Positions 18,892-27,779 of a stretch of 64,000 nt of DNA are shown one piece after another. Origin of the DNA: Bog-159 sp963738375. Its GTDB lineage: Bacteria; Acidobacteriota; Terriglobia; Bryobacterales; Bryobacteraceae. The notes under the pieces were generated by a model, which worked only from the letters and a program-made list of their open reading frames with translations, was not told the DNA's origin and ran no database searches. The stretch lies in the NCBI GenBank assembly GCA_963738375.1, contig CAVTWL010000004.1, forward strand, positions 1,612,001 through 1,676,000, written 5' to 3'. The stretch's first letter is position 1. Each line of letters opens with the position of its first letter. Position numbers and translations under genes: made by a program.

Positions 18892-19242
18892 CGGGATGGC
18901 GCGATTCCGAAGGACGGGCCGTCAGCGGGCGTGACGATGACGACGGCGCTGACGTCGCTTTACACCGGACTGCCAGTGCGCAGCGATACGGCGGTGACGG
19001 GCGAGGTGACGCTTTCCGGGCTGGTGCTGCCGGTGGGCGGGATCAAGGAGAAGATGCTGGCCGCGCGGCGGCTGGGGATCCGGCGGGTAATTATTCCGAA
19101 GTAGAATGAGAAGGACTTGAAGGATCTGCCGCCGGATGCGCGCGAGGAGATGGAGTTCATCCTGGCGGAGCATGTACAGGATGTTCTGCGCGCGGCGATT
19201 CCGGGGATCGGGGAGCTGGGACGGCTGCGGGTGGCGGCGTAA
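18892..19242 (+). pseudogene. lon: Remnant of Lon protease, C-terminal proteolytic domain
   Basis: 117 codons align with the end of ATP-dependent Lon. They include the catalytic serine segment (DGAIPKDGPSAGVTMTTALT) and the catalytic lysine segment (LPVGGIKEKMLAARR), and run to the family C-terminus (EEMEFILAEHVQDVLRAAIP) with a natural stop at 19240. A TAG at 19102 interrupts the frame, probably one substitution from a CAG/GAG codon of the usual NEKDL context. The ATPase domain and everything upstream are missing. Codons end mostly in G, unlike the C-ending preference of groEL and other neighbours. It is not functional as it stands. Confidence 0.8.
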
Positions 19243-19307
19243 CCTGACGAGGGTCACGCTGCTCCAGCCGGCAAGAAGACATTGCGTTAAGGCTCGCGCC
19301 GGAATCC

Positions 19308-19616
19308 GTGAATGATGAGGCTGTTGTCGGCAGGCGCTGTGCCTGCCTCACAGGAGTGCAGTACGACTCTACCCATGTCTACGTGCGGCTACAGGAGTTC
19401 GACAGCTTCGTCTCAAGTTTCCTCGCAACCTTCGGCGGGACTACCTCGAAGCAAGGTGTCCTCGATGTCATGCCCACACCTGGCGATACCATCTCTCAAG
19501 TTGTGATGACGCCCGTAGGAACCCTATCGTTTTTGGGCCGAACCGTGGAAAAACACTTTCTCCGCGTATTCTCGACTGATCATCTGGAGATCGAGCCCGC
19601 GTCGAAGAAGTGCTGA
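19308..19616 (+). pseudogene. Fragment resembling a VOC/glyoxalase-family protein
   Basis: The stretch STHVYVRLQEFDSFVSSFL, then ATFGGTTSKQ and SQVVMTPVGTLSFLG, matches my memory of the first half of a VOC-family (glyoxalase/bleomycin-resistance fold) protein. The start is not convincing, since the preceding residues are unrelated, and the frame ends abruptly beside IS21 debris. It is best seen as a fragment left by insertion or deletion. The family call is from pattern memory only. Confidence 0.35.
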
Positions 19617-19619
19617 AGA

Positions 19620-20010
19620 GTGGACAGCGGCGTATCGGCCACTGTGCGGATCGCGCACCATCGGCCCGCTGCCTTAGTCGACCTGCGCTTCCTCGCCCGG
19701 GGGCGTGACGATAACAGCACAGGCCGACTTCGCCGGCTGGCCGCGCAACCGGCCGACGAAGCGTTTGACGCTGGCGTAGCACCCCGTGAAACCATAGCTG
19801 TCGACCAAGTCCTGGTAGATCCCCTTGGCGTTGCGGCCCTTGCTCAGAGACAGTTCGATGAAGTCGAAGTAGGGCTCGCAGGCGCTGCCCGTGGAACTGC
19901 GTCCGGGGAGTGGCGCCGGCTCCGAGTCGGGGGACACCGTTGGCCGGTTTTGGACGGATCCGGCCGGGAAAGCGGCGATGGAGTCGGGGGACAGCTCGAC
20001 TGCTTTACAG
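19620..20010 (-). pseudogene. istA: IS21-family transposase (IstA) internal remnant
   Basis: On the minus strand the peptide EPYFDFIELSLSKGRNAKGI, followed by SVKRFVGRLRG and PPGEEAQVD, is the conserved region of IS21 IstA just before the catalytic core. After QVD the reading continues GSGPMVRDPHSGRY in the same frame, but a TAA replaces the expected Tyr codon of QVDYG. Both ends of the gene and istB are missing, so this is a dead fragment. Confidence 0.7.
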
Positions 20011-20069
20011 CAGTGACCCAGGCGATGCTGCTGGCTCCAAAGGCTGACGGAGCGGCAAGATTTCCGTCA

Positions 20070-20273
20070 TCACCGGTTCTCTCTTTCAAACACGCGCATT
20101 TCCTCGATTTCCTGTTGAAGATTCTCCCACCCGAGATTCTTCCTCATGAGGAGGAAAGCTACAACCCATACGGCGAGAATCAGGAAGAAAGGAAGAGCAT
20201 TCAGCAATAGGTGCTGCAGTGCGGCGTTTCGTGCCCCGGTTCCCAAACCAGCCATCGCCATGCCCAATAACAA
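20070..20273 (-). CDS. Possible small membrane protein
   Basis: A 67-aa frame with one strong hydrophobic helix (LLNALPFFLILAVWVVAFLL) followed by a charged helix (ENLQQEIEEMRVFERENR). The layout is plausible for a small single-pass protein, and it faintly resembles an FtsH N-terminal membrane anchor. It lies between transposase remnants, with no ribosome-binding site of note, so it may itself be a fragment. Confidence 0.35.
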   Translation of the reverse strand: MLLGMAMAGLGTGARNAALQHLLLNALPFFLILAVWVVAFLLMRKNLGWENLQQEIEEMRVFERENR

Positions 20274-20303
20274 AAAGAAGGGCAGCCCCGACCTCCACCA
20301 GCG

Positions 20304-20579
20304 GTGCTGATAGTCGCGCCGTTCGAGTGCGCGCCGATAGAACTCGAGAACAACATTACAGGTACGCTCAAGCCGTTTGGCCTGGTCACCCCGCGCGGCA
20401 ATACCAGCGCCAAGACCTTTCGCGAACGTGTTCTTGCAATCCTTGATCGGGCTGACGAACGCGACATTCTCATTCGTGGATCTGTGATGCCATCACTCGA
20501 TATCTACGACACTCTAGGCAAGCAGGTGGCGGTACTGAGCAAAAAAGTCGGGATCATGGCCAAGGCCGACCCCATTTGA
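20304..20579 (+). pseudogene. IS110-family transposase remnant
   Basis: The frame contains GTLKPFGLVTPRG, then FRERVLAILDRADERDILIR and DTLGKQVAVLSKKVGIMAKA, ending KADPI. This is the linker region of IS110-type transposases, between the DEDD catalytic domain and the Ser-containing Tnp_20 domain (compare the usual GLLKxFG and DRQVxxLxxxDPxCRRL patterns). The catalytic parts at both ends are missing. Confidence 0.55.
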
Positions 20580-20599
20580 CCTCGGATACACGCCAAGAG

Positions 20600-20720
20600 A
20601 GAGCCTACGGGCCACCGCGCCAGCGCTCGACCCTACCGGGGACAGTTTAGTTACATTGTAGGTGCTTTGGTTCGATACCCCGATATTGACTCCATCGAAA
20701 GCGGTAGCTGCTGATTTCAT
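20600..20720 (-). pseudogene. Stray propeller-repeat fragment
   Basis: On the minus strand TAFDGVNIGVSNQSTYNVTK followed by LSP is one worn unit of the propeller repeat found in the neighbouring gene (consensus AFDGANIWVxNxGxxxVTKL). It lies 60 bp beyond that gene's stop and next to the IS110 remnant. It is probably left over from a third paralogue or from an older 3' end. Confidence 0.5.
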
Positions 20721-20781
20721 TGGCGCATCATCCCGTTTGAGTACTTTTTCCCTACGGAATAGAGTTTTGCTACAACACGAA

Positions 20782-23169
20782 CTACAGTTTGATCAGGGTG
20801 CCGTCAATGAAGTCGGCAACCCAAATATTCGCGCCGTCAAAAGCCATTCCCGAAGAAGAAAAGGGCGGACCAACGGTATACGTGCCTTCGATCGCCCCCG
20901 TCGCGGCGGACAGTTTGTAAACGTAGCTGGCATTCACGATGGCTATCCATACATTGGCCCCATCGAAAGACATGTTCGACGGAGAGCCATCGACCGAATA
21001 GGTTCCTAACACTTCACCGGTTACGGCCAGCAATTTAGTTACGCTGGCACCTTCCACGTTCGATACCCATACGTTCGCTCCGTCGAAGGTAACCCCGGCC
21101 GGACCTTCGCCGACTGTATACGTTCCGGCTAATGCCCCCGTCGATGCCAATAGTTTCGTGACGGTATTGCCGGCGTCCTGCCCGTTGTTTGCTACCCAAA
21201 TGCAATTACCGTCAAAAGCGATGCCTACCGGGTATACTCCTACTGGATAAGTTCCCACTAGGGCACCGTTTGTCGCCGACAGTTTAGTTACAGTATTGTC
21301 TGCGGAGTTGGTAATCCACATGTTGCTACCATCGAAGGCGATTTGCAAAGGATTGTTTCCAACCGTGTAAGTGCCTACGATGGCGCCGCTCGCCGCCAAT
21401 AGTTTGGTCACGCTGGCGCTTCCCCCATTGACGACCCAAATATTGGCGCCATCGAAAGCCAGGCCGGCCGGGAAACTTCCCACTGGATAAGTGCCGATGA
21501 CCATTCCAGTCGCCGCGGATAACTTCGTTACGGTGTTGCTTCCGTTGTTCGTGACCCAGATATTGGCTCCGTCAAATACGACGCCGTACGGATTGATGCC
21601 TACATGAAACCCATTCGAAGCCTGGTACGCAGGGAACCATTTGAGGAGTGCGACCTGCAACGGACTTACGAAAGCCGCTCTTTGAGCGGCGGTGCTCTGC
21701 GCCGTGCCGTCCGGAAATAAGAGTTTGCTGCCCGCGCCGCTGATCTTCACGTTCGCGGCTACTTCCAGGGGCGCACCCGGGGAAGCCGTTGCAATGCCCA
21801 CATTGCCGCCCTCCTCAACGAACTGACTGCCGGAGACGCTCACGCCATTGAGCGGCAGGCTCAAAGCGCCGCTCAAAGTGCCACCGCTAAATTGCAGGTA
21901 GCGCGCGTCCGTGTAGCCCGTGTTCAGATTCACCGCCGGTGCATTCCCGCCCGTCGAACTGATGCCGGCCCCGGCTGCAAGCGCCACCACGCCGGTATTG
22001 GCCACGGTGATGGGCCCCGTGAACCCTCCGCCGCTTAATCCCGCCCCTACCGTCAAGCCCGTTATGGTGCCCGCGCCAGGCGTTTCGCAGGCCCATGCGC
22101 TGCCGGTCCATTGCAACACCTGGCTGGTCGCGCAAGCATGCGTCAGTCCAATCGTGACTGACCCCGCTCCGCCGCCGCCGGTAAGTCCTGATCCGGCAGT
22201 AAGTCCAGTGATGCTGCCCGCGCCGGGAAACGGTTGGCCCGCGGCGAAAGTCAGCATTCCCTGACCACTTACAGTCAAACCGGTCTCTGCTGGAGTGCCA
22301 CTGCCTAGTGCGTAAAGTAGATTCAGAGTACCTGATGGATTGGGTGTATCGTTCCCCAATGCCTCGGCCTGCCAGCGAAAGTGCTGGCTCGTCGAGGTGT
22401 CGGTGCTGCTATCGAAAGCGGCCGCCAAAAGGTCGAACGGGTTGGAGTTGGCCCCCGCGGCCGAAGTGGCAGTCCCCTTGGCGTTCATAGTCATGGCACC
22501 ACGCATCGTGGCTGTGCCTTTCACGTCCAGCACGGTGGCGGGCGTCGAAGTCCCGATGCCCACGTCGCCTCCCGATTCGACAATGGCAGAAGGTTCGATG
22601 GTGCAGAATGAAGTAAACTTGGCCACCTGGTTCGCGACGGCGGTTCCATCGCTGGTGATCCCTGTGCATCCGGTATCTGGCGACGCCGCGCGCACATCCC
22701 CCGCTGGTGCACTATTGGATATCGACGGTACGGCCAATTGAAATGCAGCCGGAGGCAGGCCGCCAAGAGTATCTGCGTCGCTGGTCTTCAGCGCATAAGG
22801 CGCGCTCGCCAATAATATGCGCACCCCTTCCGGCTGGCCGTTTACCGCCATACCGATCCAGTGCGCCTGCGCGATCCCGAACAAGCCCGCACGCAAGCCT
22901 TCGGCTGTCGTGGATCCCAACAGGACGCTGTAATGTCCGTCACGGCCGGTGCGTACGTTCTGCCACTCGGTCCATAGTGGCTCACCGCCGGTTTGCTCCG
23001 CATAGAGCGCGAACCGAATGCTTACTGGGTTTGCCGGTGAGTCTAAAACCTGGCCGCTGAAGCGGACCACGCGAGGGATAGCGAGCTCCGGCCGGGTGCT
23101 CTGGCCGGCGGCCAAACCAGCCAGCAACAGCCCTGCCGCTAGCGATGAGTATTGGATCGTCTTCTTCAC
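20782..23169 (-). CDS. Secreted tail-fibre-like protein with C-terminal seven-bladed propeller
   Basis: A 795-aa protein starting at a GTG preceded by GAGGAG, with a signal peptide (QYSSLAAGLLLAGLAAGQ). Residues about 30-130 form a beta-sandwich domain (VRFSGQVLDSPANPVSIRFA). The middle is Gly/Thr-rich and repetitive (GTITGLTVGAGLSGGG, SVTIGLTHACATSQVLQWTG), as in phage tail fibres and trimeric stalks. The last 300 residues are seven units of about 42 aa of the type AFDGANIWVxNxGSNTVTKL, ending xTGxxxGTY: a YVTN/NHL-like propeller. It is likely a surface-displayed protein. A broken tandem paralogue lies 19 bp upstream. Confidence 0.8.
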   Translation of the reverse strand: MKKTIQYSSLAAGLLLAGLAAGQSTRPELAIPRVVRFSGQVLDSPANPVSIRFALYAEQTGGEPLWTEWQNVRTGRDGHYSVLLGSTTAEGLRAGLFGIAQAHWIGMAVNGQPEGVRILLASAPYALKTSDADTLGGLPPAAFQLAVPSISNSAPAGDVRAASPDTGCTGITSDGTAVANQVAKFTSFCTIEPSAIVESGGDVGIGTSTPATVLDVKGTATMRGAMTMNAKGTATSAAGANSNPFDLLAAAFDSSTDTSTSQHFRWQAEALGNDTPNPSGTLNLLYALGSGTPAETGLTVSGQGMLTFAAGQPFPGAGSITGLTAGSGLTGGGGAGSVTIGLTHACATSQVLQWTGSAWACETPGAGTITGLTVGAGLSGGGFTGPITVANTGVVALAAGAGISSTGGNAPAVNLNTGYTDARYLQFSGGTLSGALSLPLNGVSVSGSQFVEEGGNVGIATASPGAPLEVAANVKISGAGSKLLFPDGTAQSTAAQRAAFVSPLQVALLKWFPAYQASNGFHVGINPYGVVFDGANIWVTNNGSNTVTKLSAATGMVIGTYPVGSFPAGLAFDGANIWVVNGGSASVTKLLAASGAIVGTYTVGNNPLQIAFDGSNMWITNSADNTVTKLSATNGALVGTYPVGVYPVGIAFDGNCIWVANNGQDAGNTVTKLLASTGALAGTYTVGEGPAGVTFDGANVWVSNVEGASVTKLLAVTGEVLGTYSVDGSPSNMSFDGANVWIAIVNASYVYKLSAATGAIEGTYTVGPPFSSSGMAFDGANIWVADFIDGTLIKL

Positions 23170-23188
23170 AATAGGCTCCTCGGTTACG

Positions 23189-25584
23189 TTACAGCTTGCT
23201 GACGGTAGCCGACAACCAGTTCGCCACCCAGATATTTGCGCCGTCGAAAGCCACGCCGTATGGCGTGCTGCCCACCGTGAGCGTTCCCAGCACTGCCCCC
23301 GTAGACGCCAGCAACTTCGTCACGCTGCCACCGCCTGAGTTGGACACCCAAATGTTCGTTCCATCGAAAGCTACTCCGTAGGGATTGGCTCCCACGCTGT
23401 AAGTGCCTACTAATGCCGCAGTTGACGCCAGTATCTTGCTCACGCTATTGCTGTAGTAATTGGCAACCCAGATGTTGTTTCCGTCGAACGCGACTCCGAA
23501 CGGTCCGCTCCCAACCGTCACGGTTGCGAGAACCGCCCCGGAACTCGCCAGCAATTTGCTGACGGTGCCGTCATTTTCGTTCGCGACCCAGATGTTCGTT
23601 CCATCGAAGGCTACGCCCTGCGGACGTCCACCTACGCGATAAGTGCCTTGCACAGCGCCGGTCGATGCGAGTAGCTTGGTGACGGTTCCATCATTCACGT
23701 TCGTCACCCACATATTACTGCCATCGAAAGCGATGCCGTTGGGATCTGTTCCCACCGCGTAGGTGCCCGCGGTCGCGCCGCTGGCGGCCGACACACGAGT
23801 AACAGTATTGGCGCTCCCGCTCGTCACCCAAAGGTAGGCGCCGTCGAACGCAATTGCCTCAGGGTTGGAAGCGGCGTTGTAGGTTCCTAAGACCTGGCCG
23901 GTTGCTGCCGCCAACTTACTCACCGTTCCGCTGCCGTGGTTAACCACCCAGATGTCCGCTCCGTCGAAAGCGATGCCGTCGGGATTGGCGCCCACCGCGA
24001 ATGCGCTCGGACTGAGACGCGCCGAACCATTGCAGAAGCGCTATCTGCAGATAGTTCACGCCCGTTCCGCTCGGCGGACCGGCGGCGGTAGTTTGCACCG
24101 ACTGCCATCCGGAAACGTCAGCGTACTGCCCGCGCCGCTGATCTTCATGTTTCCCGCCACTTCCAAGGGCGCGCTCGGTGTCGCCGTTCCGATACCTACA
24201 TTCCCGCCTGCCAATACCAACTGGTTGTTCGCCGTCGTCAGTCCGTTCGCCGGAAGAGTCGAGCGGACCGCTCAGCGTGCCGCCAGTCAGTTGCAGATAT
24301 CTTCCGTCGGTATAACCAGTGTTCAGACTGACCGTCGGAGTGCTCCCACCAGTGGACGAAATGCCCGTGCCTGCTGCCACCGATAGCACCCCTGTGTTCG
24401 TCAGAGTGACATTGCCGGCAGTGCCGCCGCCGCTGAGACCCGTACCCGCCGTCACTCCCGTGATTGTTCCCAGTTCCCACCGTTGCGCATGCCCACTTCG
24501 TGCCGGTCCATTGCAAAACTTGGCCGCTGGCGCAGGCATGCGTCAGTCCCAAATTTACCGTGCCGCTCGTTCCGCCTCCGCTTAGACCGCTGCCCGCCGT
24601 CACCCCGGTGATCGTTCCCGCGCCTGGAAACGTCTGGCCACCGCCGAACGTGACCAACCCTGCACTGTTGATCGATAACCCCGTCTCGGCCGGAGTTCCG
24701 CTGCCCGTGGCATATAGTAGGTTCAGGCTGCCGGACGGATTTGCGGTGTCATTGCCGGCAGCCTCGGCCTGCCACCGGAAATGCTGGTTGATCGAAGTGC
24801 TGGTGGCGCTATCGAAGGATGCCGCGAGCAGATCTAACGGATTGGAATTGGCCCCCGCAGCAGCGGTCGCGGCGCCCGTCGCGTTCATCGTCAACGTGCC
24901 CCGCAGTGTTGCTGTGCCCTTAACATCCAGCGTCGCCGCAGGCGTCGTAGTGCCGATACCCACCCTGCCACCCGATTCGAAAATGGCCGACGGCTCCACG
25001 GTGCAAGCCCCCGTAAATTTTGTGACTTGGTTGGCAGTTGCCGTGCCGTCGCTGGTGATTGTGGAGCAGTTCGTCTGCTGTACACCACTCTCGGCAGTGC
25101 GCGGCTTCACTGCCGTAACGCTTGTAGTCGTCGCGGCCGGCGTCGCTGCCAAAGCGAATGCTGAAGGTGGCAACCCCCCAATGGTCTCGGCGTCCTTCGC
25201 CTTTAGCGCATAGGGCACCGCCACCAAAGGGACCCGCGCCCGTTCCGGCATGCCTTCGGGCTGCACCGCCAGCCAGCGCGCTTCGCCATTCGCGAAGACC
25301 GCGCCCGGGAGTCCCTCGTTGGACGTCGTGCCCAGAATCACCGTGTATTGGCCACGGCTATCCGCGGTTATATTTTGGGTCTCCATCCATAACGGAGTTC
25401 CACCCCGTTGCTCCGCATACAGCAGGAAGGTAACTCCGGTCAAGCCGCTTAGAGCCTCACCATTCGCGCCAGTCAGTAATCCGCTATAGTTCAGCAGCAT
25501 CGGTACCGCACTTTGCGCCATCAACAGCGGCACCAAGCCAGCCGCCAACAAAAAGCTCGTGGCTTTTGTTCGCATAGTCTTCAT
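23189..25584 (-). pseudogene. Broken tandem paralogue of the tail-fibre/propeller protein
   Basis: Start ATG at 25584 after GGAGGG, with signal peptide TKATSFLLAAGLVPLLMAQ. The domain order is the same as in the gene at 20782-23169: beta-sandwich (LNYSGLLTGANGEALSG), Gly-rich stalk, then seven propeller units (YGVAFDGTNIWVSNSGGG and so on) ending at 23189. Translation must change frame near 24475, 24255, 24095 and 24015 to stay on the family sequence; for example NGLTTANNQLVLAGGNVGIG is found only after the second shift. At least four indels suggest true decay, or poor sequence quality in a repetitive gene. Confidence 0.75.
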
Positions 25585-25928
25585 GATTCGATTACCCTCC
25601 TGGCGTGACAGCATCCGTTTTTCGGCAGATTCGAAATTGGCATCCAGCATTTTACCGGAAGTCGTTTCCGTATTGTAGCGAAAGTCGATCCGCGGGAGGC
25701 GAGTGGACTTAGGGTCGACCTTACTCGCCCGACTGGACACTGCGGGCACTGGCGGCTGAGCGATCGGACGACGGCAAATTGGCGATTGTCGAGCTAGTGG
25801 CGGTTGAGGTCTCCTTTTCAAGAGCTGGAGAACTCTAATTATGAATGGTAGAGATTTCGGGGGCCAGTTCAACTCCTCCCGAAATCCTGGAAAGCCCTTT
25901 CATGCATGCGCGGCAGGGTGCCCAGCCG

Positions 25929-26054
25929 TTATGGGGCTTCACGATCACGATGGGTTACAGCATATCCGGTCAGATTGCTGATCGCCAGAATGCTCAGTCC
26001 GTCTCGTTTAAGCTGGTTGATCTCGTCCACGTCTTTTCCCCTAAACAGATGCCT
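25929..26054 (-). pseudogene. istA: IS21-family IstA N-terminal remnant
   Basis: The minus strand reads FRGKDVDEINQLKRDGLSIL and then AISNLTGY, which is the N-terminal helix-turn-helix of IS21 IstA (usual form EIxxLKREGLSIxxIxRLTGYxRKTVRKYL). It stops at a TAA soon after. It is independent of the other IS21 piece at 19.6-20.0 kb, which comes from the middle of the gene. Confidence 0.6.
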
Positions 26055-26199
26055 TTTGCCTTACCGCCGGGCTTTGATTATGATTTCAGCACCGGCTATC
26101 AGGAAGTAGAACGAATCGTTCGCAATAGTCATTTCTTCCGGGCATATTGACGAAGGCCGCGGTAATCTCCGCCCATTTTGCTGGTGTAGGTTCCGGCGT

Positions 26200-26420
26200 T
26201 CATGATGCCATCGGAACATCTGCATCGAGTATCCAGTTCACCGGCTTTCGCATGATTCCCACCCAGAACGCGTCCAAAGCATCGTGCTGGCTGCGCCAAG
26301 GACGGAAACCATAGGAGAACCCCAGAAAATCCTCTTCATAACCCTGGTTGAGGACCCTAGACTCATCAGCAGCTTGAACGGGTTCATCCTGCAGGATGTC
26401 ATGCGTATCTAGGAGAACCG
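26200..26420 (-). pseudogene. Group II intron reverse transcriptase/maturase remnant
   Basis: The minus strand encodes YEEDFLGFSYGFRPWRSQHD, then ALDAFWVGIMRKPVNWILDA, the conserved block of group II intron reverse transcriptases around the GFRPxRSxHDAL motif. It stops just before the catalytic region. No RNA domain V/VI was recognised nearby. It is a dead fragment in a zone of mobile-element debris. Confidence 0.65.
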
Positions 26421-26574
26421 TCCCGAGAGGATCAATCCGCCCCCAGATGACGAGGATGCGGAGGAAGAACCCGACGAGACAAGCGAACAAATGCTCAAGA
26501 AAGTAATTGCACGCCGGTCACTCCACTTCGATACTCCCTTTCCTTGCCTCGCGTCGCCAGCGCCCGGGCAGTAG
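26413..26574 (+). other. Orphan acidic ORF fragment
   Basis: A stop-free stretch of 53 codons with a protein-like acidic part (NPPPDDEDAEEEPDETSEQM) followed by LKKVIARRSLHFDTPF. It is preceded by an in-frame stop and has no start codon at its head, so it looks like the C-terminus of a lost gene. It overlaps the intron remnant on the other strand. Not identified. Confidence 0.25.
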
Positions 26575-26587
26575 GCCCCTGACGGCA

Positions 26588-26821
26588 CTACTTCCCCGTC
26601 CGCCCCTTCCGGTATGCTGCCCAACGCTTCTTCTGCCCGGCTGCTATCCTCTTCCGGGCCGCTGGGGAGAGAGGCCGCTTAGAGGCGGGTTTTGCGAACG
26701 GAGTGGGAATGTCACCACCGCCGCCAGAAAGTAGGGTCCGCAATTCTGCCATCCGTGATTCGATCCGATCAACTTCGGCTTGATAGCCAACGAGTGCAGC
26801 TTCGAGGAGGAATTTGTCCAT
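26588..26821 (-). CDS. Small basic protein with KRIAAxQKKRWAA C-terminal motif
   Basis: A 77-aa protein. The first half is an amphipathic helix (LEAALVGYQAEVDRIESRMA), then a short Gly linker, and a strongly basic tail (LSPAARKRIAAGQKKRWAAY). I recall this arrangement as recurring in small acidobacterial proteins. The basic tail suggests nucleic-acid binding, which is an inference. It stands alone between remnants. Confidence 0.65.
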   Translation of the reverse strand: MDKFLLEAALVGYQAEVDRIESRMAELRTLLSGGGGDIPTPFAKPASKRPLSPAARKRIAAGQKKRWAAYRKGRTGK

Positions 26822-26948
26822 AATCGCCAGATCGTATCATCAGTTGCGGCCGGGGGTCCGCTATTTTTGTGTGGCTCCTATTCTAAAGGGGCCACGCTTT
26901 GATAGCAAGTTCTGCCAATCCCTTTTGTCAAGCCCTTTGTCAATCCCT

Positions 26949-27173
26949 TCAACTTGATAGCCAAGCGGTCCTGCAAGTGCCGCGACACGGCAGCAGACCG
27001 TTGCCGTCGGTGGCCGTGAGCGCCGCGAGGCGCGTGAGAATGTCGGCCATGGCCGCAACTCCATCTGGGCTACAAGGAAGCAGCATTTCTGCCGCAAGGA
27101 ACGGACAGGCTGGAACTGGACTGGCTTGGCCTTTCACGGTGAGCGCCGCGAGCTGGGTGAGGATGTCGGTCAT
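26949..27173 (-). CDS. Small protein with an internal duplication
   Basis: A 74-aa frame starting at 27173 with AGGAG eight bases upstream. It contains two similar blocks, MTDILTQLAALTVKG at the N-terminus and MADILTRLAALTATDG in the middle. On the DNA these are a roughly 50-bp imperfect direct repeat (around 27010-27056 and 27135-27180). It has no known domain. The good ribosome-binding site argues that it is expressed, or that it descends from a small expressed gene. Confidence 0.4.
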   Translation of the reverse strand: MTDILTQLAALTVKGQASPVPACPFLAAEMLLPCSPDGVAAMADILTRLAALTATDGNGLLPCRGTCRTAWLSS

Positions 27174-27257
27174 GGCTGCATCTCCTGCTGGGGTGAAACG
27201 GAAGCGCCATTCCTGTCACAATATCCTGAGGCCATGATCCGGGCCGAAGGAGCTTGC

Positions 27258-27455
27258 ATGAAGAAGGCTAGCGTATTTGCCGGTCTGGGCTTTGCGTTTA
27301 TGGGAACGATGGTCCTGTTGAACAATTTGGGCAAACCGCGGATCGAGGCGGCCCACCTGCACGGCGCTGATATTCTAGGCCTCGTCGCATCCGGCATGCT
27401 CTTTGGCGTCGCCATCATGGCGCTGACGGCTTCCATCTGGGCGAGGAAAGAGTAG
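27258..27455 (+). CDS. Small two-helix membrane protein
   Basis: 65 aa from the ATG at 27258, preceded by AAGGAG. Two hydrophobic helices (FAGLGFAFMGTMVLLNNLG and ILGLVASGMLFGVAIMALTA) flank a short loop with His residues (AAHLHGAD). The longer upstream frame is not needed and lacks a signal. It is an inner-membrane protein of unknown role. Confidence 0.6.
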   Translation: MKKASVFAGLGFAFMGTMVLLNNLGKPRIEAAHLHGADILGLVASGMLFGVAIMALTASIWARKE

Positions 27456-27779
27456 GGGGCGTGGGTTACGCTTCATCCTGAGTTTGACGCCTGCCGCACC
27501 GAGGGCTGCTTTTGCCTCGTGGACATAGCCGCGCCAGCGTTTTTCTACGGATAAGCCCACATCTTCGCGGGGCTGTCCAAAGACATCTTGTAACTCCGCT
27601 TCGACGGAGCAATCGATTTCCGCCAAGGCCCTCGCCGCATTCAATCCTTCGCTACCATCGCGCCGTGGACTGCCCCCATTCCATCCCATTCCAGCTCGCC
27701 GCGGTATAAACTGTCTAGTGATCAAGATGATCATCCCCCACCCCTGTCCGGTCAATCCACCAAGAAGGATCCAAAAATC
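27456..27779. other. Gap without a confident gene
   Basis: The minus strand has a short protein-like stretch (ALAEIDCSVEAELQDVFGQP, then REDVGLSVEKRWRGYVHEAK) at about 27500-27640, but it has no convincing start, ribosome-binding site or recognisable family. It may be a small gene or a remnant. Nothing else is seen. Confidence 0.3.

Noticed and set aside
20070..20273. FtsH remnant
   Set aside because: The hydrophobic helix is similar to the FtsH N-terminus, but the following residues do not match and no AAA motif follows. Kept only as a possible small membrane protein.
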